DNA of 64,000 bases from Azospirillum thiophilum (GTDB lineage Bacteria; Pseudomonadota; Alphaproteobacteria; Azospirillales; Azospirillaceae): assembly GCF_001305595.1 (NCBI RefSeq), contig NZ_CP012402.1:223501-287500 (forward strand). The letters are read 5' to 3'. Position numbers and translations under genes: made by a program. The notes beneath the pieces were generated by a model. That model searched no databases, was not told where the DNA came from, and worked only from the letters and a program-made list of their open reading frames with translations. Positions 42,216-50,782 of this stretch are shown in pieces. Position 1 is the first letter of the stretch. Each line of letters opens with the position of its first letter.

Positions 42216-43328
42216 ATGAACAGGCAGAATGCAGACGACCACGCCGCGGAAGCGCGTGCCGACATCGACCGGCGCAGCCTTCTGAAGATGACCGGCGCCG
42301 GCGTTGCCGCGCTCGGCATGATGCCGGTCCTCGATCTGGCGGACGCGAAGGCTCAGGACATGTCCAGAGGCGCGGCCAACTTCTACACCAGCGACCGGGT
42401 GACCCTCCAGAAGGTCACCTTCAAGAACCAGTACCAGATGAACGTCGCCGGGACTCTCTTCACGCCCAAGACCCTCGACCGCAATGCGAAGAATCCGGCG
42501 ATCGTCGTCGGCCATCCGATGGGCGCGGTGAAGGAGCAGAGCGCCAATCTCTACGCCACCAAGATGGCGGAACGGGGGTTCGTGGCCATGTCCATCGATC
42601 TGTCGTTCTGGGGCGAGAGCGACGGCCAACCCCGCAACCTGGTCTCCCCGGACCTCTACGCCGAGGCGTTCAGCGCCGCGGTCGACTTCCTGGGCACCCG
42701 GCCGTTCGTCGAGCGGGCGCGGATCGGCGCGATCGGGATTTGCGGCAGCGGGAGCTTCGTCATCAGCGCCGCCAAGATCGATCCGCGCCTGCGGGCCGTC
42801 GCGACGGTCAGCATGTACGACATGGGCGCCGCCAACCGCGACGCGCTCCAGCACTCCCAGACGGTGGAGCAGCGCAAGCGGATCATCGCGGAAGCCGCCG
42901 AGCAGCGCTATGTGGAGTTCACCGGCGGCGAGACCAAATACACCAGCGGGACGGTGCACGAGCTGACGGCGGACACCCACCCCATTCAGCGCGAATTCTA
43001 CGACTTCTACCGCACGCCACGGGGCGAATTCACGCCTGCAGGCGGTTCGCCGGCGACCACCACGCATCCGACGCTGTCCAGCAACGTCAAGTTCATGAAC
43101 TTCTACCCGTTCAGCGACATCGAGACGATTTCCCCCCGTCCGATACTGTTCATCGCCGGTGATCAAGCCCACTCCAAGGAATTCAGCGAGGACGCGTACC
43201 GGCGTGCCGCTGAGCCGAAAGAGCTTGTCTGGGTTCCGGGTGCCGGCCACGTCGATCTCTACGACCGCGTGGACCTGATCCCGTTCGACAAACTGGCCAG
43301 CTTCTTCAGCCAGCACCTCACCGCGTAG
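42216..43328 (+). CDS. Exported alpha/beta hydrolase (dienelactone-hydrolase-like)
   Basis: A 370-residue hydrolase. AAAGGAG lies eight bases before the ATG. The N-terminal signal has a twin-arginine motif (DRRSLLKMTGAGVAALGM), so Tat export is likely. The nucleophile elbow reads GICGSGSF, putting cysteine rather than serine at the nucleophile position, as in dienelactone-hydrolase-like proteins. An acidic residue follows in FIAGDQAHS and the histidine lies in PGAGHVDLYD. Probably hydrolyses an ester or lactone in the periplasm; substrate unknown. Confidence 0.88.
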   Translation: MNRQNADDHAAEARADIDRRSLLKMTGAGVAALGMMPVLDLADAKAQDMSRGAANFYTSDRVTLQKVTFKNQYQMNVAGTLFTPKTLDRNAKNPAIVVGHPMGAVKEQSANLYATKMAERGFVAMSIDLSFWGESDGQPRNLVSPDLYAEAFSAAVDFLGTRPFVERARIGAIGICGSGSFVISAAKIDPRLRAVATVSMYDMGAANRDALQHSQTVEQRKRIIAEAAEQRYVEFTGGETKYTSGTVHELTADTHPIQREFYDFYRTPRGEFTPAGGSPATTTHPTLSSNVKFMNFYPFSDIETISPRPILFIAGDQAHSKEFSEDAYRRAAEPKELVWVPGAGHVDLYDRVDLIPFDKLASFFSQHLTA

Positions 43329-43371
43329 GCTTCCCGTATCCCACCCGGCGTCAAGACCCAGGGAGAGCGCC

Positions 43372-43782
43372 ATGCAACGCCTGCCGTCGATTACCGCCGG
43401 CCTCATACTCCTCGCGACAGGACATGCCATGGCACAGGACCGCATCCTGATCTCCTCCGACTGGGGAACCGTCACAGCCGAACTGGCCGACAACGCCGCC
43501 GCGAGGGTGCTGGCGCGGATGTTGCCGGTCACACTTGAGATGCGGGATCACCTGCGCCAGGAAAAGACCGGCACCCTGCCGGCCGCCCTGCCGGAGGTCG
43601 CGCGGCAGCGCGACTTTTCGGTCGGGACGCTCGGCCTGTGGGGTCCCGATCATTTCGTGATCTACTATCGCGACGGCCGCGTCCCCCAGCCGGGGATCGT
43701 CATCCTCGGCACGGTGACGGGCGATGTGTCAATTTTCGACCGCCCCGGTCCGGTTTCCGTGCAGGTGCGGCACGCGCGGTGA
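43372..43782 (+). CDS. Cyclophilin-like fold protein, secreted
   Basis: A 136-residue protein with a signal peptide (ITAGLILLATGHAMAQ) and a small beta-barrel core (ILISSDWGTVTAELADNAAA, RDFSVGTLGLWGPDHFVIYY, GIVILGTVTGDVSIF) matching the cyclophilin-like-2 family. These often follow hydrolases or aldo-keto reductases in LysR-controlled clusters. No known enzymatic activity. Co-directional with the hydrolase gene, 43 bases downstream. Confidence 0.8.
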   Translation: MQRLPSITAGLILLATGHAMAQDRILISSDWGTVTAELADNAAARVLARMLPVTLEMRDHLRQEKTGTLPAALPEVARQRDFSVGTLGLWGPDHFVIYYRDGRVPQPGIVILGTVTGDVSIFDRPGPVSVQVRHAR

Positions 43783-43837
43783 ACAGCGCACCCCATCGTG
43801 CGTATAATGAGGGCCTCACCATGAGGGAGCTTCATGA

Positions 43838-44125
<288 letters not shown>

Positions 44126-44150
44126 TGACCGATGGTCGGTTGGTTGTTTT

Positions 44151-45026
44151 CTATGCGGCGACGGCCGCGGGTGCCGGGGCGAGCCCCGGCACCCGCGGCG
44201 CGGAAAAAATTTCGTCGGGGGTTTGGTACCCGAGCGCCTGATGGGGGCGCAACCGGTTGTAGCTGTCGATCCAGCGGCCGATGCCCTGACGGGCTTCGGT
44301 GCCCGTGGCGTAGGCGCGCAGATAGACGTCCTCGTATTTCAGGCTGCGCCACAGGCGCTCGATGAAGATGTTGTCCATGCAGCGCCCCTTGCCGTCCATG
44401 CTGATGCGGATCCCGGCGGCCTCCAGCACGCCGGTAAAGGCGGAACCGGTGAACTGGGCGCCCTGATCGGTGTTGAAGATGTCCGGCGTCCCGAACCGGG
44501 TGATCGCCTCCTCCAGCGCCGCGACGCAGAAATCGGCGTGCATGGTGTTGGACAGCCGCCACGCCAGCACCTTACGGCTGTGCCAGTCCATCACCGCCAC
44601 CAGGTACAAAAAGCCCTTGGGCATCGGGATGTAGGTGATGTCGGCCGTCCACACCTGGTTGGGCCGGTCGATGACGAGATGGCGCAGCAAATACGGCCAC
44701 ACCCGGTGCTCGGGAGCCGGCTTGCTGGTGTTCGGCTTTTGCCAGATCGCCGCCAGCCCCATCTCCCGCATCAGGCGGCGGACCCGCTTGCGGTTGATGC
44801 TCTGCCCCTGGCGCCGCAGCCACGCCGTCATCTTGCGCGAGCCGTAATAGGGCGTCTCCAGGAACTGCCGGTCGATCAGCGCCTTGATGGCCAGATCCTC
44901 GCTGTTGTCGTTGACCGGCTTGTAATACAAGGTGGAGCGGCTTAGCCCCAACAGCCCGCATTGCCGCGTCACCGACAGCGTCTGGTGCGTCGGGTCGATC
45001 ATCGTCTTCTTCTCCGCCCGGCTCAA
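44151..45026 (-). CDS. IS3-family transposase OrfB (DDE integrase)
   Basis: A 291-residue rve-type DDE transposase. Helix-turn-helix-like N-terminus (VTRQCGLLGLSRSTLYYKP) and acidic triad in WTADITYIP, FNTDQGAQFT and IERLWRSLKYE. It overlaps OrfA by ATGA. Intact. Confidence 0.93.
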   Translation of the reverse strand: MSRAEKKTMIDPTHQTLSVTRQCGLLGLSRSTLYYKPVNDNSEDLAIKALIDRQFLETPYYGSRKMTAWLRRQGQSINRKRVRRLMREMGLAAIWQKPNTSKPAPEHRVWPYLLRHLVIDRPNQVWTADITYIPMPKGFLYLVAVMDWHSRKVLAWRLSNTMHADFCVAALEEAITRFGTPDIFNTDQGAQFTGSAFTGVLEAAGIRISMDGKGRCMDNIFIERLWRSLKYEDVYLRAYATGTEARQGIGRWIDSYNRLRPHQALGYQTPDEIFSAPRVPGLAPAPAAVAA

Positions 45027-45310
45027 CGACCGAGCTTGCGCGACAAAAAATCGTTTTCGACCTTCAACTGACCGATTTGCTTGTACAACTCGTCGGTCAC
45101 CGCTTCCGTCGCCTTCTCGGCCCGGCCGCCGCCCTTCTCAAAAACGCCGCATGCGCCGTCCACAAGCTGGCGCTTCCATTCGTTCACCAACGTCTGGTGA
45201 ATCCCGTACTTGGCGGAAATCTCCGCAACCGTCGTTTCCCCTTGCAGCGCTTCCAGCGCCACCTTCGCCTTGAACGCCGCTCCATGATTGCGGCGCGTGC
45301 CCTTGCTCAT
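45023..45310 (-). CDS. IS3-family transposase OrfA
   Basis: A 95-residue helix-turn-helix protein (FKAKVALEALQGETTVAEIS, then AKYGIHQTLVNEWKRQL) with a C-terminal leucine-rich coil. Overlaps OrfB by four bases; OrfAB production would need frameshifting or coupling there. Confidence 0.92.
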   Translation of the reverse strand: MSKGTRRNHGAAFKAKVALEALQGETTVAEISAKYGIHQTLVNEWKRQLVDGACGVFEKGGGRAEKATEAVTDELYKQIGQLKVENDFLSRKLGR

Positions 45311-46043
45311 CTCGTCCGGTCCTTCTCGCGTCGGCGACATCAGAACCAGAGCCAACGGACTTGTCCAGGATACGGGGACCAGCTCAACCCAGGTGGAGGC
45401 GCTCAGCGCGTTGCGTGACAAGCCGGCGGGCACCATCCGCATCGCGGCGGCCGACTACGCGATCAAGCATGTCCTCTGGCCGAAGCTGCGAGAGTTCCTG
45501 CCGCAGTATCCCGACATCAAGGTCGAGCTGGTGCTCGACAACGGGTTGACCGACATCGTCGCCGAGCGTTACGACGCCGGCGTGCGCATGGGTGAGCACC
45601 TCGCCAAGGACATGATCTCCACCCGGATCGGTCCGGATTTCTGTCTGGCTGTCGTCGGGGCTCCATCCTACTTCGCCGCCCACCCGACGCCGACGCACCC
45701 GAAGGATCTCGTCGGCCACACCTGCATCAATTTCCGCCTTCCAAGTTTCGGCGGGCTCTATGCGTGGGAGTTCGAAGAGAATGGGCGCGAGCTCAAGATC
45801 CGCGTCGAGGGTCAACTGATCTTCAACAACATCTTCAACTCGCTCGACGCGACCCTGGATGGATTCGGCATCGCTTACATTCCCGAGGAAATCATCTTGC
45901 CATACGTCGCCAATGGCCGGCTAGTACGCGTCCTTCAGGAATGGTCGCCTTATTGGGTTGGCTATCATCTCTACTACCCGAGCCGCCGGCAATCCTCACC
46001 GGCATTCGTCGCCTTGGTCGAGGCCTTGCGCCACCGCGCGTGA

Positions 46044-46476
46044 CGCCGGTGCGTCCAGCATCGACATGCACCTGACCGGGTCCGCGTTGGTCGGTTAGGG
46101 GCGTGGAGAGCCGGGCCTTTCTCCAGACGCACGAGCTATAATCAACGCCAAATCTGCGGCGCCACTGGTAGCTCTGAATGCCGTGCAGGTGGTCGTCCCG
46201 GCTTGTGAGGGGTGTAGGGTTTCAGTGCCTCCTCCTTGCTTGTGGCGTTGAAGCCTTCTCAAGGGCCAACTGCTCTGTCCGCTAATCGGCCCTTTGATGG
46301 CCAGCTGCCCGAGTGTCCGGAAACCCGCGTTGATGACGGCTTTCCGGACAAGCCTGATTGCCTTCAGGAAGGAAGGCTGTGGGCCTCTCCGTGACGATAG
46401 CGGCCCCTTTCGCACCAGCGGCCGGACGCTCCCGGCCGCTCTTTTTCGCGACAGCCAATGGCCGAGAGCGCCGGAT
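46044..46476. other. Gap right of the LysR pseudogene
   Basis: No supported gene. Composition is less GC-rich than the backbone and the stretch appears to be decayed DNA, apart from a well-formed terminator at 46417-46446. Confidence 0.5.
46417..46446 (+). terminator. Rho-independent terminator without an adjacent gene
   Basis: AGCGGCCGG-ACGCTC-CCGGCCGCT followed by CTTTTT, reading rightward. The closest rightward gene is the LysR pseudogene, ending 370 bases upstream. Confidence 0.8.
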
Positions 46477-46486
46477 TTAATCTGAG

Positions 46487-47076
46487 CTATCGTGACAGCT
46501 GGACTTTGACTTGGCCGAGCGAGCCACGCCAACGCGACCAGTCCTCTTTGGTGAGGTGCCAGACCTCGTGCTCCGTGTAGGCAGGGTCACAAAGGCCGTC
46601 GGAGCTACCCCCATCAGGACGGCACCCATCCGAGCTTTGATATTGTGGGATCGCTGGTTGCCTACGGCATTCGTGAACACAAGATGGTCGAAACCCAAAT
46701 CCTGAAACGCGAAATCGGTGACACGAATAACGGCTTCGGTCATGTACCCGCGCCCCCAGAACGGCCGCCCAAGCCAGAAGCCCCGATTTCCCCGGCTCCC
46801 TTCCCGCCGCAGGTCGATGGAGCCAATCAGCTCCTCCGTTTCCTTGAGATGTAGACCCCAGACCCAGCGATCCTTTCCTTGCATGGGGAGGACCTGATCG
46901 CAAATGAACGAACGAATGCCCCCCTTGGGGTAGGGCCAGGAGATAACGGCGGACAGATGGCGGATGACCTCGTAGTCGATGAAATGCCGCTCGTAGGCTT
47001 CGATGTCGTTTTCAGTGAGGCCGCGCAGGACCAATCTGTCTGTAAACAGTTCGGATATGAGAGCCTGAGCATGCAC
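46487..47076 (-). pseudogene. GNAT N-acetyltransferase, frameshifted near its C-terminus
   Basis: From a GTG at 47076 the frame encodes a RimJ/RimL-type acetyltransferase (LFTDRLVLRGLTENDIEAYE, then GFWLGRPFWGRGYMTEAV and NIKARMGAVLMGVAP). Near 46580-46590 the family continuation (DPAYTEHEVWHLTKEDW) lies in a different frame that ends at 46487, while the original frame runs into unrelated basic residues. One indel separates them. The acetyl-CoA-binding core is intact, so partial function is not excluded. Confidence 0.75.
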
Positions 47077-47115
47077 TGGTCACCCCCATTTATGACAGCG
47101 GCCGGGCTTCGACCA

Positions 47116-47158
47116 CTCCTTTTCTCGACACCCGAATTCCCGCAAATCAGAGTGTCCG
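47116..47158 (-). repeat. Leader-type 43-bp element, copy 2
   Basis: Same length as, and 33 of 43 bases identical to, the block at 38739-38781, including CTCCTTTTC-CGACAC and ATCAGAGTGTCCG ends. The hairpin is degenerate here and no small membrane-peptide ORF follows. The surrounding 47077-47265 otherwise shows nothing. Confidence 0.6.
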
Positions 47159-47265
47159 ATTTATCGCCGGGACTGTTGAAAAAGGCCAACCCTCCCCTGC
47201 AGCCCGTCTCGCAAGGGATCGCAATTTGGGACGGTGTGCGAAGGAGGCAGCATGCCCTCTGGTTG

Positions 47266-47658
47266 CTAGATCTCCTCCTCCAACCTTTCGTCCCTTCTCG
47301 ATGTGTCATAGGCGCGCTGTGCTCTTTCCATCGCGGAGCCGTTGGCGAGCGACCAGTTGTAAAGGGCGGCAAAGGGTTCGCGTAGCGAGCATCCAAGAGC
47401 GGTAATAGTGTACTCGACGCCGATCGGCTGCGTCGGCAAGACTTTGCGACTGACAAGGCCGTTGCGCTCCAGACGCTTTAATGCCTCGGACAAAGCCTTG
47501 TGAGTGATGCCGTCGAGACGGCGCTTGAGGTCGTTGAACCGCGCCGGCTGCGTGCAGAGGACGCTCAGGATCAGCACTGTCCACTTGTTGGCGATATGTT
47601 CGAGGATGGGCCGCGTCGCGGTGACATCAAGCGGCAGTTCGAGCACGTCTTTGGACAT
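47266..47658 (-). CDS. HxlR-family transcriptional regulator
   Basis: A 130-residue winged-helix protein: ILEHIANKWTVLILSVL, then RFNDLKRRLDGITHKALSEALKRLERNGLV, the standard HxlR recognition region. Start at ATG 47658. It is divergent from an SDR gene, with repeated ATATCTAA words between them. HxlR proteins often sense reactive aldehydes or quinones; none of the usual regulatory cysteines is obvious beyond LSVLCTQPAR. Confidence 0.92.
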   Translation of the reverse strand: MSKDVLELPLDVTATRPILEHIANKWTVLILSVLCTQPARFNDLKRRLDGITHKALSEALKRLERNGLVSRKVLPTQPIGVEYTITALGCSLREPFAALYNWSLANGSAMERAQRAYDTSRRDERLEEEI

Positions 47659-47672
47659 CGGTATACGCCTCA

Positions 47673-47730
47673 ATATCTAAGAGCTATCTGGTATCTAAGC
47701 ACCATCCAGTGCCTTCTTGTGATTAGATAT
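47673..47730. promoter_or_regulatory. ATATCTAA repeats in the HxlR/SDR divergent promoter
   Basis: ATATCTAA (47673-47680), GTATCTAA (47691-47698) and the inverted TTAGATAT (47723-47730). One direct and one inverted copy form a plausible HxlR operator set. Confidence 0.5.
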
Positions 47731-47772
47731 AGGGATGATATCTGTTTGTCATCACCAGCGATGTGAGGACGT

Positions 47773-48498
47773 ATGAGCAGGTTTTCAGGAAAAATCGCCG
47801 TCGTGGTCGGTGGCCATGGCGGTATCGGTGGCGCCATCGCAGAGCGGTTCGCGGCGGAAGGCGCCACGGTTTACGCCACCAGTCGTCGCGCCGAAGAGGG
47901 GGAGGTCGAGTTTGGGGACGGCAGGCTGCGCGCGCGCCGCGTCGATGCTGCCGATCTGACGGCGCTCGCTGCCTTCTTCGAGGCGGTGAGCAGCGAGGCC
48001 GGACGGGTGGACGTGCTCGCCGTCAACGCCGGCATCTCCGAGTTCGCGACCCTCGACGACATCAGCGAGGATCATTTCGACCGGACCTTCGACCTCAACG
48101 TGCGCGCGCTGCTGTTTGCCGCCAAGGCTGCGACGGCGATCATGCCGGATGGTGGCTCGATCGTGTTGGTGGGCTCGATCGCCGACGCGATCGGCACCAA
48201 AGGCTATGGCGTCTACGGGGCAACCAAGGCCGCCGTGCGCTCGTTCGCGCGGACCTGGGCCAACGAGCTGGCGCCCCGCAACATCCGCGTCAACGTCGTG
48301 GCACCGGGACCAACCGACACCGCCATGATGGCGGCGGCGTCCGACGAGGTGCGCGAGACGCTGACGAAGCTGATCCCGCTCGGCCGTATGGGTCGTGCCG
48401 ACGATGTGGCCTCGGCCGCGCTGTTCCTCGCCAGCGACCAAAGCAGCTTCATCACCGGGGCCGAGCTGCCGGTCGACGGCGGCATGGCGCAGGTCTGA
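47773..48498 (+). CDS. SDR-family oxidoreductase
   Basis: A 241-residue classical short-chain dehydrogenase. The nucleotide-binding motif is VVVGGHGGIGGAIAERF, then NAG in AVNAGISEF, catalytic Ser in VLVGSIAD, and YGVYGATKAAV with Tyr/Lys (YxxxK). The C-terminal SFITGAELPVDGG is typical. Controlled most likely by the divergent HxlR gene. Substrate unknown; a quinone or aldehyde reductase is plausible. Confidence 0.93.
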   Translation: MSRFSGKIAVVVGGHGGIGGAIAERFAAEGATVYATSRRAEEGEVEFGDGRLRARRVDAADLTALAAFFEAVSSEAGRVDVLAVNAGISEFATLDDISEDHFDRTFDLNVRALLFAAKAATAIMPDGGSIVLVGSIADAIGTKGYGVYGATKAAVRSFARTWANELAPRNIRVNVVAPGPTDTAMMAAASDEVRETLTKLIPLGRMGRADDVASAALFLASDQSSFITGAELPVDGGMAQV

Positions 48499-48591
48499 TC
48501 TTCTTCGCCTGCAGAACGACATGCCGTGGCCCTCGCAGGCGCTCGGCGTCCTCGGCATGACCGGCTTCACCGCCTGGTGGAGACTGACCGC

Positions 48592-48714
48592 TCAGAGGTC
48601 GGGGCGCCGCTCGTCGAGCGCCTCGATCCTCGCCAGACTGTCGGCGACGGTCTCCGAAAGGTAGATGATCACGCGGCGCGCGTTGGTGCCTTTACGAAAC
48701 TGCTAGAGCAGCAT
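48592..48714 (-). pseudogene. Small ORF with an in-frame amber codon at position 4
   Basis: ATG at 48714 follows GGGAGGAG and comes 17 bases after the VOC stop. The frame reads MLL-stop(TAG)-QFRKGTNARRVIIYLSETV and continues to a TGA at 48592 (about 40 codons). The rest of the frame looks like real protein. A single nonsense change in a small gene, or the remnant of a larger one. Product unknown. Confidence 0.45.
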
Positions 48715-48731
48715 GGCGTCTCTCCTCCCGG

Positions 48732-49139
48732 TCAGATCTGCGAGGCCGGCGTCCCGGCGCGCAGCGGTGCGGAGATGTGCTGCTCGACCAGTTCGGGCGC
48801 CCACTGGACGTACTCGACCACGCTGCCGTCCGCATGCTTCATGTACATCATTCGTCCGGTCGGGATGTCTTTGATGTCGCGCATCACGGATGCGCCGTTC
48901 GCGAGGAGCTTGCCCTTGGCGTCGTCGATGTCCTCCACGATCCAAGGACCGAGGCTGCCGCGGATCGGCTCCAGCGCCTCGTCCGTTCCGCCGATCGCGA
49001 GCACGTCGCCAATTCCGACGAGAGTCAAGGGGTCGTAGTTGAGCTTGAGATGCGGCTCCGTGCCGTGGACTGCCTTGAGCGTTGCCACGGTGGACTCGAG
49101 GTCCGTCGTGAAGATGCGGGTGTAGGTCTTGAGGATCAT
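48732..49139 (-). CDS. VOC-like small protein
   Basis: A 135-residue protein that fits a single-domain vicinal-oxygen-chelate fold: TYTRIFTTDLESTVATLKAV, a central GIGDVLAIGG, and RMMYMKHADGSVVEYVQWAP at the end. The usual metal-binding residues are not all clear. Its ATG overlaps the stop of the truncated hydrolase upstream (ATGA). Function unknown. Confidence 0.75.
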   Translation of the reverse strand: MILKTYTRIFTTDLESTVATLKAVHGTEPHLKLNYDPLTLVGIGDVLAIGGTDEALEPIRGSLGPWIVEDIDDAKGKLLANGASVMRDIKDIPTGRMMYMKHADGSVVEYVQWAPELVEQHISAPLRAGTPASQI

Positions 49140-49330
49140 GAGGATGCCTTTCTGCTGGTGGTGAAGGTCGAGAAGGCTGGCTCGCGGTTGAAACGCTCAG
49201 CGTCCTGGTAGAAGAGTGAGTGACCGGTCTCCGGGTAGATCGTCAGGTTCAACCTGGGGTGCACGGCGAGCATGCGACGCGGCAAACCCATGCTGCAGGA
49301 GGAACAGCATCTGCGCGACATGCAGGGCAC
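49136..49330 (-). pseudogene. Alpha/beta hydrolase C-terminal fragment
   Basis: Only the last part of an alpha/beta hydrolase remains (HPRLNLTIYPETGHSLFYQD, then AERFNREPAF), including the catalytic histidine region GHSLFY. The upstream sequence is out of frame and reaches the left end of an IS5-family element at 49390; no N-terminal half is found beyond the IS. Confidence 0.7.
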
Positions 49331-49389
49331 GGACGACCGCTCGACGCCCGGCGTCGAGCAGCCTGATCATGGACTGGGCCTTAATCTAG

Positions 49390-50695
49390 CAGGATGCGGA
49401 AAAAGGTCTGTTCCCGGCAGTTCGGTCGTGATTCTCTTTGGTCGAAGAGAATGCGGCTGGTGAGGGGGCGATGCGGGGTTCGGACGAACGCAGCGAGGGT
49501 CTTTTCAGCTATGTGAGCTGCGAGGCTCGGGTTCCGGCCGATCATCCGCTGCGGCCGATCCGGGCCATTGTGGACGAAGCGCTGGAGGTGATGTCGCCGG
49601 CTTTTGAGGGGCTGTACTCGAAGATCGGGCGACCGTCGATCCCACCGGAGAAGCTGCTGCGGGCTTTGCTGCTCCAGGCCTTCTACTCGGTGCGCTCGGA
49701 ACGCCAGTTGATGGAACAGCTCGACTACAACCTGCTGTTCCGCTGGTTCGTCGGCTTGTCGATGGACGCCCCGGTGTGGGACGCGACGGTCTTCACCAAG
49801 AACCGGGAGCGTCTGCTGGCCGGCGACGTGGCGGCCAAGTTCCTGGCCACCGTGCTTGGCCAGCCGAAGGTCAAGGCGCTGCTGTCGGACGAGCATTTCT
49901 CGGTGGACGGCACGCTGATCGAAGCCTGGGCGTCGGTGAAGAGCTTCCGGCCCAAGGACGGCAGCGGCGAGCCGCCGGGGCCGGGTCGCAACGGCGACCG
50001 CGACTTCCATGGTGAGAAGCGGTCCAACGAGACCCATGCGTCGACCAGCGATCCTGAGGCGCGGTTGTATCGCAAAGGCAACGGGCAGCCGGCGAAGCTG
50101 GCCTTCATGGGCCATGCATTGATGGAAAACCGTCACGCTCTGGTGGTGAATGTCCGGCTCACCGCGGCCACCGGTCTGGCTGAGCGCGAAGCGGCGGTTT
50201 CCATGGTCGAGGCCATCCCCGGCCGCCACCGCATCACGGTGGGTGCCGACAAGGCTTACGACACCAAGGATTTCGTGGCGAACATGCGCAGCCTGGGCGC
50301 CGCTGCGCATGTCGCGCAGAACACGAGCAACCGCCGCTCGGCGATCGACGGCCGGACCACCCGTCACCCCGGCTACGCCGTCAGCCTGAGAATCCGCAAA
50401 CGGATCGAGGAGGTGTTCGGCTGGATCAAGGGAGCCGGCTTGCGCAAAACGCGTCATCGCGGCACCGCCCGCGTCGGTTGGATGTTCACACTGACCGCCA
50501 CCGCCTACAACCTGATCCGCCTGCCCAAGCTGCTGGCGGCGGCATAATCACGCCCGGAATCCGCCTGAATGGCGGTTCCGGGAGCCACAGAGCGCGAAAA
50601 GGCGCTCCATTCTGACAAAAACGGGCGTCGGAAACCCCATTTCCAAGCCTCAGCCGAGGAAAAAAGCCGGAATATGTTCGTTTTTCCGTGTCCTG
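49390..50695 (+). mobile_element. IS5-family insertion sequence, 1306 bp
   Basis: Inverted ends CAGGATGCGGAAAAA (left) and CAGGACACGGAAAAA (right, complement) flanked by CTAG on both sides (49386-49389 and 50696-50699), a YTAR-type target duplication. Carries one intact transposase. About 150 bases of non-coding DNA lie between the transposase stop and the right end. Confidence 0.88.
49471..50547 (+). CDS. IS5-family transposase
   Basis: A 358-residue DDE transposase. N-terminal DUF772-type domain (HPLRPIRAIVDEALEVMSPA ... LLRALLLQAFYSVRSERQLM), then catalytic DEHFSVDGTLIEAWAS, GADKAYDTKDFV and the C-terminal RIEEVFGWIKGAGLRKTRHR. Start at ATG 49471 after GAGGGGG. Appears intact. Confidence 0.92.
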   Translation: MRGSDERSEGLFSYVSCEARVPADHPLRPIRAIVDEALEVMSPAFEGLYSKIGRPSIPPEKLLRALLLQAFYSVRSERQLMEQLDYNLLFRWFVGLSMDAPVWDATVFTKNRERLLAGDVAAKFLATVLGQPKVKALLSDEHFSVDGTLIEAWASVKSFRPKDGSGEPPGPGRNGDRDFHGEKRSNETHASTSDPEARLYRKGNGQPAKLAFMGHALMENRHALVVNVRLTAATGLAEREAAVSMVEAIPGRHRITVGADKAYDTKDFVANMRSLGAAAHVAQNTSNRRSAIDGRTTRHPGYAVSLRIRKRIEEVFGWIKGAGLRKTRHRGTARVGWMFTLTATAYNLIRLPKLLAAA

Positions 50696-50782
50696 CTAGG
50701 TCTCGGTTTTTGGGGGCCGATGCTTGATCGTTCCGCGTCTCGGGTCCGCTTGGCTCGACGTGGTGAACGGCGCTTCCAATTC

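Noticed and set aside
46095..46532. 145-codon minus-strand ORF
   Set aside because: No family features and overlaps the GNAT remnant and a terminator; treated as decayed DNA.
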